This document shows, one piece after another, positions 17,644 through 27,940 of a stretch of 64,000 nt of DNA (position 1 is the stretch's first letter; every line of letters begins with the position of its first letter). A model generated the notes under the pieces. The model did not search any database. It was not told the DNA's origin and worked only from the letters and a program-made list of their open reading frames with translations. A program made the translations under genes and the position numbers. The stretch is from positions 124,001 through 188,000 of the forward strand of contig NZ_JAVBXX010000006.1 of the NCBI RefSeq assembly GCF_030824335.1. The letters run 5' to 3'. Source of the stretch: Azonexus sp. GTDB lineage: Bacteria; Pseudomonadota; Gammaproteobacteria; Burkholderiales; Rhodocyclaceae.

Positions 17644-17667
17644 AGCGGCTAGCGGCTAGCGGCTAGC
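17644..17667. repeat. Three tandem 7-base repeats covering the ubiT stop codon
   Basis: AGCGGCT occurs three times in tandem followed by AGC. On the minus strand each unit contributes a TAG, and because the unit is seven bases long the three TAG triplets fall in the three different frames. ubiT uses the middle one (17658-17656). It is a natural three-frame stop and possibly a slippage-prone repeat. Confidence 0.75.
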
Positions 17668-18108
17668 AAATGGTAATGTTGGCAGCTTCGGTAACTCGAT
17701 GGCATCGAGCATGTTTTTGACGATCAGCCCGAGTTCGGTATCGCCTGTGATTTCCAGTTCCCGGTTGAAGAACAGCGTATCCGGGTCTTCCTGCCGGGCG
17801 AGCAATTGCAGGTAGGCCGACAGGTTGGCGGCGAAGGCCAGATCGGGGGCGCGTTGCGGCCGGAAAACCGGACGGAACAAGCCCTGGCTGAAGGTGTACC
17901 AGGCTTCGCCGCCGGTATCGAGCACCCGGACGTGAAACAGTTTGTCTTCGAGTGCGGTCAACTCGCTTTCCGGCAACAATTTCATTTTCAGCGCTGTGTT
18001 CAGCGCACCAACCAGGGCTAGTGCGTGCGGCCACTGCGGGAGTTTCTGGCCAATACGGGCAACAAAATTTGGCAGTTTGAATTTGGGGATGAGAAATTGA
18101 CTGTTCAT
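17656..18108 (-). CDS. ubiT: UbiT, SCP2-domain accessory factor of O2-independent ubiquinone synthesis
   Basis: A 150-residue SCP2 (sterol-carrier-like) protein, with FHVRVLDTGGEAWYTFSQGLFRP and RQEDPDTLFFNRELEITGDTELGLIVKNMLDAI, the signature of YhbT/UbiT. UbiT binds isoprenoid lipids and works with the UbiU-UbiV hydroxylase, so ubiquinone can be made without oxygen. It is the last gene of the ubiU-ubiV-ubiT cluster, two bases after the ubiV stop. In E. coli ubiT is divergent from ubiUV; here the three are collinear. Confidence 0.92.
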   Translation of the reverse strand: MNSQFLIPKFKLPNFVARIGQKLPQWPHALALVGALNTALKMKLLPESELTALEDKLFHVRVLDTGGEAWYTFSQGLFRPVFRPQRAPDLAFAANLSAYLQLLARQEDPDTLFFNRELEITGDTELGLIVKNMLDAIELPKLPTLPFASR

Positions 18109-18110
18109 TT

Positions 18111-19025
18111 TCAGGCGCCCAGTTGAGCCAGGGATTGTGTGTGGTGCTGCTTGATACCGGCGTCACCGAACCAGTAACCGTTAACCAGCCCGGTTTCTGA
18201 CCATTTTTCAGCGTCGACCGCAATATTTTGCCCTTTTCTGGCGGCATCGAATGCTGCGATGATTTCGCCGAGGCGTTGCTGCTGCGGGCTGATGCGCACG
18301 ATATCGATGCCCATTCGCAGCATCTCCGGAACTTCAGCCAGCAGGTTATAGCTTTGTGCCGACATGGTCTGGATGCCGTTGATGGTCAGGAATGCCTGAC
18401 CTTCGCGGGTTTTCAGCGTCAACCCTTCGGCGTGGTCCAGGCACTTGAACTGGCAGTCGTCCTTGTTCAGGTCGTAATGGCGGGCGGTAAAGCAGCGGGC
18501 GGAAAAGGCGAGTGGCAGCTTGCCGAAAGCAAAGACTTCCGTTTCGATGCCGGCCGGCCGCGTGTCGTGCAGCGTCGCGATCATGTCGCGCGACGCTTCC
18601 AGCGGCGGCACCCAGCGCTTCATGCCGAAGCGGGCGTAGGTGGCCAGCGTGGCTTCGTTGTAGATGTTGATATGCGACCCGGCGACGAAATCACGCCCGG
18701 CCATCAGGTTGACCGCGCCAAGATCGTTGGCTTCAACTTTGCAGCCGGGATTCTCGGTTAGTTCGTCGATCAGCCGGCGCAGTGCTTTCAGGTCGCTTTC
18801 CGATTCGAGCAGTGCCTGCGCCGAGATGACTACTTCTTTGCCGGCGTCGTTCAAGTCGCGGGCCAGACCGATCCAGTCGGCGCTACGCAGTTGCTGGCGT
18901 CGTGCACAGACCACTTCGCCGACATAAATGATGTCGATTGCGGGGTTTTCGGCGATTTCCGCGTAAAACGCCATGACTTCGGCTTTTGGCCAGAAATAGA
19001 GGAGCGGACCTAAAGACAGTTTCAT
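18111..19025 (-). CDS. ubiV: UbiV, 4Fe-4S protein of O2-independent ubiquinone hydroxylation
   Basis: A 304-residue U32-family protein. The four cluster cysteines known from UbiV are all present: Cys40 in GEVVCARR and a C-x12-C-x3-C set in [21 protein letters not shown]. It pairs with UbiU to hydroxylate the ubiquinone ring anaerobically with prephenate as hydroxyl donor (established for E. coli). The chosen ATG (ending 19025) gives the family start [12 protein letters not shown]; the open frame extends upstream over ubiU and is not used. Confidence 0.94.
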   Translation of the reverse strand: MKLSLGPLLYFWPKAEVMAFYAEIAENPAIDIIYVGEVVCARRQQLRSADWIGLARDLNDAGKEVVISAQALLESESDLKALRRLIDELTENPGCKVEANDLGAVNLMAGRDFVAGSHINIYNEATLATYARFGMKRWVPPLEASRDMIATLHDTRPAGIETEVFAFGKLPLAFSARCFTARHYDLNKDDCQFKCLDHAEGLTLKTREGQAFLTINGIQTMSAQSYNLLAEVPEMLRMGIDIVRISPQQQRLGEIIAAFDAARKGQNIAVDAEKWSETGLVNGYWFGDAGIKQHHTQSLAQLGA

Positions 19026-19035
19026 GTCGATTCCT

Positions 19036-20043
19036 TCAGCGCCACGGCCGGTTGTAGGCACCCAGCGTCGCCTGGCTGCCTTCCGATACCTTGGATAATT
19101 CGGCTTGCCAAGCTGGTTTGACCTGGAAATGTTCGCTGCCGTCGCGCAACGAATCGAGTGCTGCGCGTAGCGTGCGGGTGACCTGGGCGACATAGGTCGG
19201 GCTGCGCTGCCGGCCTTCCACCTTGATCGCCCTGACGCCGATCTTGATGAGATCGGGCAGGATGGACAGGACATTCAGGCTGGTTGGTTCTTCCAGCGCG
19301 TAATAGGTGTCGCCCTGGACATCGAAACGGCCTTTGCACAGGGTTGGATAACCGGCCGGCTCAGCATCGCCGAAGCGGTCGATCAGGATGCCGTTGAGCC
19401 GGGTTTCCATGGCGCCCGGTAACTTGTCCCATTTGACGTACTTGGCCGGCGAGCAGGCACCAACCGTGTTCGGCGATTCACCGCAGGCGTAGGACGACAG
19501 CCAGCAGCGACCTTCGTTCATCACGCACAGGCTGCCAAAGCCGAAGACTTCGATTTCGACGCTGGTGTTCTTGATGACGTGCTCAACCTGGGCCAGGGTC
19601 AGCACGCGCGGCAAAACCGCCCGCTGGATGCCGAATTCGCGCTGGCAGAAGTTGATCGCCTCGTAGCTGGTGGCCGATCCCTGGACGGAGAGGTGCAGGC
19701 GCTGCTGCGGGTGGCGTTGCCGGGCGTAATCGAGCAGGCCGATGTCGGCCAGGATAATGGCATCCACGCCTTGGTCGACCGCAGCATCGACGGCATTTTG
19801 CCATTCGGCAACCCGCCCGGCCTGGGCAAAGGTGTTGAGCGCCAACAGGATTTCGCGACCTTTGGCATGGGCGTAGCGGATACCCTCAGCCATGTTTTTC
19901 TGGTCGAAATTCAGGCCGGCGAAGTTGCGTGCGTTGGTATCGTTCTTGAAACCGAGATAGACCGCATCGGCACCATGGTCGATGGCAGCCTTGAGTGCCG
20001 GCAGACTGCCGGCCGGACAGACGAGATCGGGCAGGGAGGGCAT
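19036..20043 (-). CDS. ubiU: UbiU, 4Fe-4S protein of O2-independent ubiquinone hydroxylation
   Basis: A 335-residue U32-family protein; the cluster ligands are visible as C-x6-C-x16-C starting in [11 protein letters not shown] plus a cysteine in PTLCKGRF, as in E. coli UbiU. The N-terminus [27 protein letters not shown] is the family start. Two ATGs are possible, ending at 20043 and 20055; neither has a strong ribosome-binding site. The promoter upstream predicts transcription from about 20065, leaving a 21-base leader for the inner ATG but only nine for the outer, so the inner is preferred. First gene of the ubiUVT operon. Confidence 0.92.
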   Translation of the reverse strand: MPSLPDLVCPAGSLPALKAAIDHGADAVYLGFKNDTNARNFAGLNFDQKNMAEGIRYAHAKGREILLALNTFAQAGRVAEWQNAVDAAVDQGVDAIILADIGLLDYARQRHPQQRLHLSVQGSATSYEAINFCQREFGIQRAVLPRVLTLAQVEHVIKNTSVEIEVFGFGSLCVMNEGRCWLSSYACGESPNTVGACSPAKYVKWDKLPGAMETRLNGILIDRFGDAEPAGYPTLCKGRFDVQGDTYYALEEPTSLNVLSILPDLIKIGVRAIKVEGRQRSPTYVAQVTRTLRAALDSLRDGSEHFQVKPAWQAELSKVSEGSQATLGAYNRPWR

Positions 20044-20064
20044 GTCAATTTTCATTCTGGACAA

Positions 20065-20112
20065 GCAAGGCAGTATAGCCAGTGCCCGATCTTCACCATT
20101 GATCCGCATCAA
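20065..20112 (-). promoter_or_regulatory. FNR/Anr-type class II promoter of ubiUVT
   Basis: TTGAT-CCGC-ATCAA (20099-20112) matches the FNR consensus TTGAT-N4-ATCAA at every defined position. On the minus strand TATACT (20077-20072) is a good -10 element, predicting a start near 20065. The FNR site centre is then about 41 bases upstream, the classical activator spacing. Anaerobic activation of ubiUV by FNR is known in E. coli; the site here implies the same logic. Confidence 0.85.
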
Positions 20113-20169
20113 ACGGTACGCTCATGCTAGGATTCCTGCCACGCCCGTTCTGCTGGAAAGCTTGTATTC

Positions 20170-21066
20170 ATGTCCGAAAACCGTGTCCTTGTAGTCGACG
20201 ACGAAGCAATCAACTTGATGCTGATCGAGGATTTCCTTGAGCAGGAGAGCCTGGGGCTCGAATTGTTCAGTGATCCACTGCTCGCCTGGCAGCGCATGCA
20301 GGAAGTCGATGCCAGTTTCTCGCTGGTCGTGCTCGATCGCATGATGCCGGGTATGGATGGCATGGAGTTCCTCCGCCGGATCAAGCGTGAGGCGCGCTTT
20401 GCCGATGTGCCGGTGATCATGCAGACCGCCGCGTCGGCCCCCGAGCAGGTGCGAGAGGGGCTGGAGGCGGGGGCTTATTACTACCTGACCAAGCCTTATG
20501 CGCCGGAAGCTTTGATCTCCATCGTCCGGGCGGCGTTGGAAGATCGGCGGGCGCGTGCAGCGTTGCGTTCCCAGGCGGCGCAGCAAGAGGAAGCACAGAA
20601 GCGTTTGCTGGCTGCCGAGTATGTGTTTTCCACGCTCGAAGATGTTTCCTGTCTGGTGCCGGTTCTGGCCGGCTTGTGTCCGGAACCGGACCGGGTTGCT
20701 CCCGGTTTGTCGGATCTCATGGTCAACGCTGTCGAACACGGAAATCTTGGCATCACCTATCGCGAAAAATCCCTACTTAAATGGGATGGCGACTGGGAGG
20801 CGGAAATCCGGCGCCGGCTGGATCTGCCGCAATTCAAGGGACGGCAGGCGGTGATCCGGATTGAGCGGCAGGCAGCCTCGATCAGCTTCCGCATCGAAGA
20901 TCAAGGCGATGGCTTCGATTGGCAAAAATTTCTCGACTTCGCACCTGAACGGGCATTTGATCCGAATGGCCGGGGTATCGCAATGGCTCGTCTGACCAGT
21001 TTCTCCCGGCTTGAATATGAAGGGCGCGGGAATATCGTCAGCGCAACCGTTGGGCTGGCTGACTGA
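20170..21066 (+). CDS. Response regulator with C-terminal RsbW-like ATPase domain
   Basis: A 298-residue protein of two parts. Residues 1-125 are a receiver: acidic pair in VLVVDDEAIN, phosphoacceptor in VVLDRMMPGMDG, and lysine in YLTKPYAPE. A helical linker (about 126-155) follows. Residues 160-298 are a HATPase domain, with the N box in LMVNAVEHGNLG, the G1 box in EDQGDGFDW and the GRGIAMARL loop, as in RsbW-type anti-sigma kinases rather than histidine kinases. No HisKA helix is seen. It likely controls a phosphatase or sigma/anti-sigma partner not in the window. It is divergent from ubiU across 126 bases. Confidence 0.85.
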   Translation: MSENRVLVVDDEAINLMLIEDFLEQESLGLELFSDPLLAWQRMQEVDASFSLVVLDRMMPGMDGMEFLRRIKREARFADVPVIMQTAASAPEQVREGLEAGAYYYLTKPYAPEALISIVRAALEDRRARAALRSQAAQQEEAQKRLLAAEYVFSTLEDVSCLVPVLAGLCPEPDRVAPGLSDLMVNAVEHGNLGITYREKSLLKWDGDWEAEIRRRLDLPQFKGRQAVIRIERQAASISFRIEDQGDGFDWQKFLDFAPERAFDPNGRGIAMARLTSFSRLEYEGRGNIVSATVGLAD

Positions 21067-21072
21067 AATCGT

Positions 21073-22002
21073 TCAGCGGCTGACAAACGAGGGTTTGTAA
21101 CCCAGGTTGTTGCGGATCTGTTCAGCCACCGTCTCAGCCTGCTGGCGCGTCTGGTAAGGCCCCAGTTGTACACGATGCAGGCCGTTGGTCCGCAGGATGA
21201 CCATCTGCTCCTTGATCCAGTCCAGTTCCCGCTCCATGTGTCGCTTCAGGTTGTCGGCATTGTCGGCGTTGGCAAAGGCGCCCAGTTGCAGATAAATACC
21301 GGCTGGCAGGGTACTGACTTCGGCAACCGGCGGTGCTGACGCTATCGGCATGCTGGGCGGTGCGACCTGAGCGTATGTCGTTGAGGCGCTTTCGCCGGGC
21401 ACAATGGCTTCAACTTCGACTTGACCGCTGCCACCGTGAATCAGCCCTAATTTGTAAGCGGCCGTATAGGAAAGATCGATGATCCGTCCAGCATGAAAGG
21501 GCCCGCGATCAATTACTCGAACGACGACTGAACGCCCGCTCTGCAGGCTGGTCACCCGAACGTAGGAGGGCAGAGCCAGGGTCGGATGGGCAGCCGTCAT
21601 GGCAAACATGTCGTAGGGCTGGCCAATCGACGTCTTCTGGCCGTGGAATTTCTTGCCATACCAACTGGCGGTGCCACGGGCCTTGTATGGAACAACGGCA
21701 GTATTCGGTACGTAGCGCTGGCCAAAAACCTCGTAAGGGCGAAGTGCCGGCTTGTGCAGTGGTTCCCAGCGCGGCATGGCATCCGGCGTTTGTTCGAGAT
21801 TTTCCGGGATGTCGTCGGCTGGGCCGTCGTCCTTGTAGTAGCCGCCACCCCAGCGTGGCTTGGTTGTAGCGCCAGACGCAGATTTGACCGGTGCGGGTTT
21901 GCTTTCCGTCCGGGCATCCTGAACCGGCCGTTCCGGCTGACTGCCACAGGCGGCAAGCAGTAATGAAAAAGACAGCAGAAATAGATGGCGGGGGGGCGTC
22001 AT
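21073..22002 (-). CDS. rlpA: Septal-ring lytic transglycosylase RlpA with SPOR domain
   Basis: A 309-residue lipoprotein. A signal peptide ends at the lipobox LLAACGS. The double-psi beta-barrel (about 100-195) has GTASWYGKKFHGQKTSIGQPYDMFAMTAAHPTLAL and VVRVIDRGPFHAGRIIDLSYTAA, the RlpA glycosidase core. The C-terminal SPOR domain (about 230-309) has YLQLGAFANADNADNLKRHM and binds denuded septal glycan. It overlaps rodA by four bases (ATGA). Last gene of the mre cluster. Confidence 0.93.
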   Translation of the reverse strand: MTPPRHLFLLSFSLLLAACGSQPERPVQDARTESKPAPVKSASGATTKPRWGGGYYKDDGPADDIPENLEQTPDAMPRWEPLHKPALRPYEVFGQRYVPNTAVVPYKARGTASWYGKKFHGQKTSIGQPYDMFAMTAAHPTLALPSYVRVTSLQSGRSVVVRVIDRGPFHAGRIIDLSYTAAYKLGLIHGGSGQVEVEAIVPGESASTTYAQVAPPSMPIASAPPVAEVSTLPAGIYLQLGAFANADNADNLKRHMERELDWIKEQMVILRTNGLHRVQLGPYQTRQQAETVAEQIRNNLGYKPSFVSR

Positions 22003-23102
22003 TTTTTTACCAGCATGCGGTGTGTGTGAATACTCATCAGGATCCCGATCCCCAGCATCAGGGTGACCAGCGCGGTGCCACCATAGCTGACAAAGGGCAA
22101 GGGGACGCCAACGACCGGCAGGATGCCGGAAACCATGCCCATGTTGACGAAAGCGTAGGTGAAAAAGACCAGTGTCAGCGAGCCGGCCAGCAGCCGGGAG
22201 AACATGGTGGGCGCGGCAGCGGCGATCATCAGGCCGCGGCCGATCAGCAGGGTGAACAGGATGAGCAATATGCCATTGCCCAGCAATCCCCATTCTTCGG
22301 CAAATACAGCGAAAATGAAGTCGGTGTGCTTTTCCGGGATGAATTCGAGGTGGGTCTGGCTACCCTTGAGCCAGCCTTTGCCGAGACTGCCGCCCGAACC
22401 GATGGCAATGGTCGACTGGATGATGTGGTAACCGGCACCGAGCGGGTCCGAGGTTGGGTCTAGTAGCGTCAACACACGGCGGCGCTGGTAGTCGTGCAGC
22501 ATGGTCCAGGCAAAGGGCAATGCGGCACCGGCGAGGGCTCCCAGACCAAAAATCACTTTCCACGGCAGGCCTGCCAGGAAAATGACAAAGAAACCGGCTG
22601 CGCCGATCAGCAGGGAGGTACCAAGGTCAGGTTGCTTGAGGATGAAAATGATCGGTACCAGCAGGATGAGGCTGGCAATCGCATAGTGTTTGGCCCGCAG
22701 CATCGACTCGTGTTTGTGAAAATACCAGGCAAGCATCAACGGCATGGCGATTTTCATGATTTCCGAGGGCTGGATGCGGACGATGCCGAGCGAAATCCAG
22801 CGGCGGGAGCCGTTGACCACAATACCGAACAGCGCGACGCCAAGTAGCAGAATGACGCCGAGCGCATAGAGCGGTACGGCAAAACGCATCAGAGTTTGTG
22901 GCGGGGTTCGGGCGACCAGCAGCATGACGGCCATCGATAGCGCCATGTTCACAAGTTGCTTGTCGAGTTTCCAGAAGCCGTCGCTGGCGGTTGCCGAATA
23001 AACCGTCAGCAGACCGATGCCCATCAGGGCGAGGATGATCAGGAACAGCGGCATGTCGAGGTGGGCCAATATGCCGCGAATGATGCGTTTAATGAGCTTC
23101 AT
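21999..23102 (-). CDS. rodA: RodA, SEDS peptidoglycan glycosyltransferase of the elongasome
   Basis: A 367-residue, ten-helix SEDS protein. Conserved motifs include WISLGIVRIQPSEIMKIAMPLMLAW, LKQPDLGTSLL, GSGGSLGKGWLKGSQTHLEFIPEKHTDFIFAVFAEEWG and VGVPLPFVSYGG. It polymerizes glycan strands together with PBP2. The ATG ending at 23102 gives the expected MKLIKRII start and overlaps the mrdA stop by 14 bases. It belongs to the mreBCD-mrdA-rodA-rlpA order. Confidence 0.95.
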   Translation of the reverse strand: MKLIKRIIRGILAHLDMPLFLIILALMGIGLLTVYSATASDGFWKLDKQLVNMALSMAVMLLVARTPPQTLMRFAVPLYALGVILLLGVALFGIVVNGSRRWISLGIVRIQPSEIMKIAMPLMLAWYFHKHESMLRAKHYAIASLILLVPIIFILKQPDLGTSLLIGAAGFFVIFLAGLPWKVIFGLGALAGAALPFAWTMLHDYQRRRVLTLLDPTSDPLGAGYHIIQSTIAIGSGGSLGKGWLKGSQTHLEFIPEKHTDFIFAVFAEEWGLLGNGILLILFTLLIGRGLMIAAAAPTMFSRLLAGSLTLVFFTYAFVNMGMVSGILPVVGVPLPFVSYGGTALVTLMLGIGILMSIHTHRMLVKK

Positions 23103-25020
23103 CGTGTGCTTCCTCGAGCAGCTCCGTATTGCCATCACCCTCGGGGGCATCGACCTCTGGTGCTGGGCCGCCGGGTAGTTTTCCGGTCAGATAGTAATCG
23201 AAGACCTGACGCACGATCGGCGCGGCGGATTGTGCGCCGAAACCGCCATTTTCGACCATTACTGCAACGACCAGCCGGGGTTTGTCTACCGGGGCGAAGG
23301 CGATGTACCAGGAGTGATCGCGCAGGCGTTCACCGACTCGCCCCGCGACATATTTCTGTCCCCCCTTCAGACCGAACACCTGTGCGGTGCCGGTTTTTCC
23401 GCCTGACTCGTAAGCCGCTCCAGCAAAGGCGCGCGACCCGGTCCCTTCCTTGACTACCCCGGCCATGGCGCGTTTTATCACCTCGACGTGCTCCGGCTTG
23501 AGGGGGATTTGACGTATCGGTTGTGGCTCTACCACCCGGATTTCTCCAGTGGTTGGGTTGGTGATGGTGTGTACCAGATGGGGACGGAAAACCTGACCGT
23601 AATTCACAATGTTGGCCAAAGCATGTGCCATGTGCAGGGTGGAGTAGGCGTTGTAGCCCTGGCCGATGCCGACCGAAATGGTTTCACCAGCGTACCATTT
23701 TTGTTGCTCGCGCTTTTTGAAGCGCTGCTGCTTCCATGCGGCGGATGGCAGGATGCCGGTAGCTTCGCCAGGAATGTCAATTTCCGTACGTCGCCCCAGG
23801 CCGAGATCGCCCATGAAGCGGGCAATATTCTCTATGCCCATGTCGTTGGCGAGTACGTAGTAATAGGTGTTGCACGAAACGACGATGGATTTGTGCATGT
23901 CGACCGAGCCGTGGCCGCCGACCTTGTCGTCCATGAAGCGGCGATTGCCGAAGTTGAAAAAGCCGGGGTCGGCAATTGCTTGGTTGGCGGCTCGCTTGCC
24001 TGTGGTCAGCGCGCCCAGTGCCATCAGTGGCTTGAAGGTCGAGCCGGGCGGATTGGTGCTGTAGATGGCCCGGTTGAGCATGGGCTTGTCCGGACTGTTG
24101 TTGAGTTCATCCCAGTCGTCAAAGCGGATGCCGTCGACAAAGAGATTGGGATCGAATGCCGGAGAGGAAACCAAGCCGAGCACGGCGCCATTACTTGGGT
24201 CGATGGCAGTCAGCGAACCCCGCCGGCCACCGAAGGCCTGCTCGGCAACCGCCTGTAGCTTGGTATCCAGGGTCAGCGTCAGGTTGTTGCCGGGAATGGG
24301 GGCGGTATGGGAAAGGACACGCACTGCTCGACCACCAGCGTCGACCTCGACCTGCTCGTGACCTGCCGTACCATGCAATTCGAATTCGTAGTGAGCTTCG
24401 AGTCCGACTTTGCCGATATGTTCCGTCCCCTTATAGTTTGCGGTATGTCCGCTCGCTTCGATCATTTCCGCATCTTTGGTATTGATCCGGCTGATGTAGC
24501 CAATCGCATGAGCAGCCAGTGTGCCTTCCGGGTATTGCCGGAAAAGGCGGGCTTTAACCTCGACGCCGGGAAAACGAAAGCGCTGGGCGGCAAAGCGGGC
24601 AACTTCGGCATCGGTCAGGCGGGTCCGGATGGGGATGGACTCGAAATTTTTCGATTCTTCGAGCAAGCGCTTGAAGCGTCGACGGTCTTTGAGTTGTATC
24701 TCGATGATTTCACTCAGGCCATCGATGGTTTCTTCCAGGCCCAGTGTTTTGGATGGCGTGATTTCGAGCGTGAAGGCCGAGTAGTTGCGGGCCATGATGA
24801 CCCCGTTGCGGTCCACGATGTTGCCCCGGTTGGGCATGATCGGGACCAGTGAAATGCGGTTGCTTTCAGCGCGGGTCGCGTAATACTCGTGCTGGATGAT
24901 CTGCAGGTAAAAAAACCGGCCGAACAGGATGAGGAAGGCCAGTAATACCAGCATGCCTGCGAGCAGCGTGCGTCGGCGGAAACGTTCCGGCTCCTGCTCG
25001 TTGTGATGAAAATCGCCCAT
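23089..25020 (-). CDS. mrdA: Penicillin-binding protein 2 (peptidoglycan transpeptidase)
   Basis: A 643-residue class B PBP. One N-terminal membrane helix (about 18-38) is followed by the pedestal domain and the transpeptidase domain. Catalytic motifs are intact: SxxK in PPGSTFKPLMAL, SxN in VVSCNTYYY and KTGT in GGKTGTAQVF. It cross-links the cell wall during elongation and is the partner of RodA encoded next door. The C-terminus ends in an acidic tail. Length is normal for the family. Confidence 0.95.
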   Translation of the reverse strand: MGDFHHNEQEPERFRRRTLLAGMLVLLAFLILFGRFFYLQIIQHEYYATRAESNRISLVPIMPNRGNIVDRNGVIMARNYSAFTLEITPSKTLGLEETIDGLSEIIEIQLKDRRRFKRLLEESKNFESIPIRTRLTDAEVARFAAQRFRFPGVEVKARLFRQYPEGTLAAHAIGYISRINTKDAEMIEASGHTANYKGTEHIGKVGLEAHYEFELHGTAGHEQVEVDAGGRAVRVLSHTAPIPGNNLTLTLDTKLQAVAEQAFGGRRGSLTAIDPSNGAVLGLVSSPAFDPNLFVDGIRFDDWDELNNSPDKPMLNRAIYSTNPPGSTFKPLMALGALTTGKRAANQAIADPGFFNFGNRRFMDDKVGGHGSVDMHKSIVVSCNTYYYVLANDMGIENIARFMGDLGLGRRTEIDIPGEATGILPSAAWKQQRFKKREQQKWYAGETISVGIGQGYNAYSTLHMAHALANIVNYGQVFRPHLVHTITNPTTGEIRVVEPQPIRQIPLKPEHVEVIKRAMAGVVKEGTGSRAFAGAAYESGGKTGTAQVFGLKGGQKYVAGRVGERLRDHSWYIAFAPVDKPRLVVAVMVENGGFGAQSAAPIVRQVFDYYLTGKLPGGPAPEVDAPEGDGNTELLEEAHDEAH

Positions 25021-25032
25021 TATCTGTCTGTG

Positions 25033-25554
25033 TCAGAGTGGCCGATTGTCATCACGCTCCACTGGCTGGTATTGCGGCAGCAGCAGCAGAAAGGTGATGG
25101 GCACCCAGATGGTGCTAGCGACAAGTGGGCCGATCAAATAACTCCAGCCGGGAAACTCGCCACCGGCAAGTAAGCGCATGACAAGCTGAATCAGTTGGCT
25201 ACCGAGCAGGATGGGCAGTACCTGCAGGGCCTGCTGGCTTAGCGGAAACCACAGGATGCGCCTGGATTGCCCTGCTGCGACGTAGGACAACAGTAGATAG
25301 GCCAGGCAATGCTGGCCCAGTACGGCACCATCGGCGACATCCATCGCCAGTCCGAGCATGAAGGCCCAGCCCATGCCGGCTCGGCGTGGTTCTCGAATGC
25401 TCCAGAAGCATAAAACGAGGGCTACCCAGTCGGGTATGCCGGGCCAGTGGGCGGTCGGCAGGAAGTTCAGTAGCAGGGCGGCGAACAGGCTGAAGATGAC
25501 GAACCATGATCTGGCCGGTAGCAGAATGCGCGATGAAGAAAAAGTTGGTTGCAT
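25033..25554 (-). CDS. mreD: Rod-shape-determining membrane protein MreD
   Basis: A 173-residue membrane protein with five or six hydrophobic segments; FLPTAHWPGIPDWVALVLCFWSIREPRRAGMGWAFMLGLAMDVADGAVLGQHCLAYLLL is arranged as in MreD (split here only as a description of that region, residues about 30-90). Sequence conservation in MreD is low, but its place between mreC and mrdA is diagnostic. The start overlaps the mreC stop by one base (TAATG). Confidence 0.9.
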   Translation of the reverse strand: MQPTFSSSRILLPARSWFVIFSLFAALLLNFLPTAHWPGIPDWVALVLCFWSIREPRRAGMGWAFMLGLAMDVADGAVLGQHCLAYLLLSYVAAGQSRRILWFPLSQQALQVLPILLGSQLIQLVMRLLAGGEFPGWSYLIGPLVASTIWVPITFLLLLPQYQPVERDDNRPL

Positions 25555-26468
25555 TACTTGCTCGCTGCCTTTTTGGGGACGCCCGTGTTGCCGCTGCGCC
25601 CCATAACCTCTTCAGGCGGAGCCGGTTGCGCCTGACGCGGCGCGAGGACCAGTACTTCACCGAAGTTTTCGACGGCAGCAATAGGAACGCAGCGGATGCG
25701 AGCGAATGTGTACGTGTTTTCACGCTCGATACTGGCGATACGGGCGACCGGGAAGCCCGGCAGATAAATCCCGTCCAGGCCCGAGGTGACCAGCAGGTCG
25801 CCTTCCTTGATGTCGGCATGGGCCGGGATGTAGCGCAGTTCCAGATCTCCGTTGCCGAGCCCAAAAACGACCGAGCGCTGTCCATTGCGCACGATTTGCA
25901 CCGGGACGGCCTGATCCTTGTCGGTAATCAGCGTGATTTCGGCAGAAAAAGGGAAAATTCGGGTCACTTGGCCGACAATCCCGGCCTCGTCGATGGCTGG
26001 CTGTCCGGCAATGATGCCGGCCTGTTGTCCCTTGTCGATCACGATGCGCCGGGAAAAAGGGTCGCGCGAGGTGTACATGATCTTGGCCACCTCGCCGCTG
26101 GCCTTTTCGCGTTCCTTGACGGCAAGCAATTTGCGCAGACGCTCGTTCTCGCTTTCCAGGTGCTCCAGGCGCAGCAGATTGGGCGCCGTACGCAACTGGG
26201 CCTGTTTCAGGTGAGTGTTTTCGTCGAGCAGGTTTTGCAGGCCGCGTAGATAGTCCGCCGCATAATCAACCAAGCTGCCCGGTGTTTGGGCGACACGTTG
26301 CACTGGATCGGTGACTAGGGCAATGCTCTGGCGCACCAGGTCGACACTGCGCAGGCGCAAGTCGATGACGAACAAGGCCAGCGAAATGGCGACGTAAAAC
26401 GTCAGAAGGGCCAGCGGTGCTGGCCCTCGCTTGAAGAAAGGCGGTGGAGCGTGGTCGATGCCGGCCAT
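25554..26468 (-). CDS. mreC: Rod-shape-determining protein MreC
   Basis: A 304-residue protein: a short cytoplasmic start, one membrane helix (about 18-38), a coiled coil (about 70-110, ENERLRKLLAVKEREKA) and beta-barrel repeats with VVIDKGQQAGIIAGQPAIDEAGIVGQV, the MreC signature. It scaffolds the elongasome in the periplasm. The ATG ending at 26468 gives MAGIDHAPP; an in-frame TTG nine bases upstream is a weaker choice. The tail after residue 270 is proline-rich and not conserved. Confidence 0.92.
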   Translation of the reverse strand: MAGIDHAPPPFFKRGPAPLALLTFYVAISLALFVIDLRLRSVDLVRQSIALVTDPVQRVAQTPGSLVDYAADYLRGLQNLLDENTHLKQAQLRTAPNLLRLEHLESENERLRKLLAVKEREKASGEVAKIMYTSRDPFSRRIVIDKGQQAGIIAGQPAIDEAGIVGQVTRIFPFSAEITLITDKDQAVPVQIVRNGQRSVVFGLGNGDLELRYIPAHADIKEGDLLVTSGLDGIYLPGFPVARIASIERENTYTFARIRCVPIAAVENFGEVLVLAPRQAQPAPPEEVMGRSGNTGVPKKAASK

Positions 26469-26501
26469 CGCGATCAATCCTGCATTATTGCGGTCGACGC
26501 C

Positions 26502-27545
<1,044 letters not shown>

Positions 27546-27652
27546 CTAGTCTGTGCTCCGCGCGGGGGATGCGGTAGGTAAAGCTTTTATGATACCTTAC
27601 AACGCTTTCGTTTTTAAGATTTTGTGCACTGCAGAAAGTCTTTTTCAAGCCC

Positions 27653-27940
27653 ATGTCGCTCACACTAGAACAGGTTCAGCGGATCGCTCATCTCGCCCGC
27701 ATCGAGGTCAGTGAATCCGAGGCGCTAACCACGCAAGTTCACCTCAATGGCATCTTCGAATTGATCGAGCAGATGCAGGCTGTGGATACCCGGGGCGTCG
27801 AGCCCATGGCGCATGCTCAGGATCTCAGTCAGCGCCTGCGTGACGATGCGGTCAGCGAAACTGATCGCCGGGCTGCATTCCAGGCTGTTGCGCCGGAAAC
27901 CGAAGCCGGTCTTTATCTCGTGCCGAAGGTGATCGAATGA
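27653..27940 (+). CDS. gatC: Asp-tRNA(Asn)/Glu-tRNA(Gln) amidotransferase subunit C
   Basis: A 95-residue protein matching GatC end to end: [44 protein letters not shown] and [34 protein letters not shown]. It wraps around the GatA-GatB interface of the tRNA-dependent amidotransferase, which makes Gln-tRNA(Gln) and/or Asn-tRNA(Asn). It overlaps gatA by four bases. Confidence 0.95.
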   Translation: MSLTLEQVQRIAHLARIEVSESEALTTQVHLNGIFELIEQMQAVDTRGVEPMAHAQDLSQRLRDDAVSETDRRAAFQAVAPETEAGLYLVPKVIE

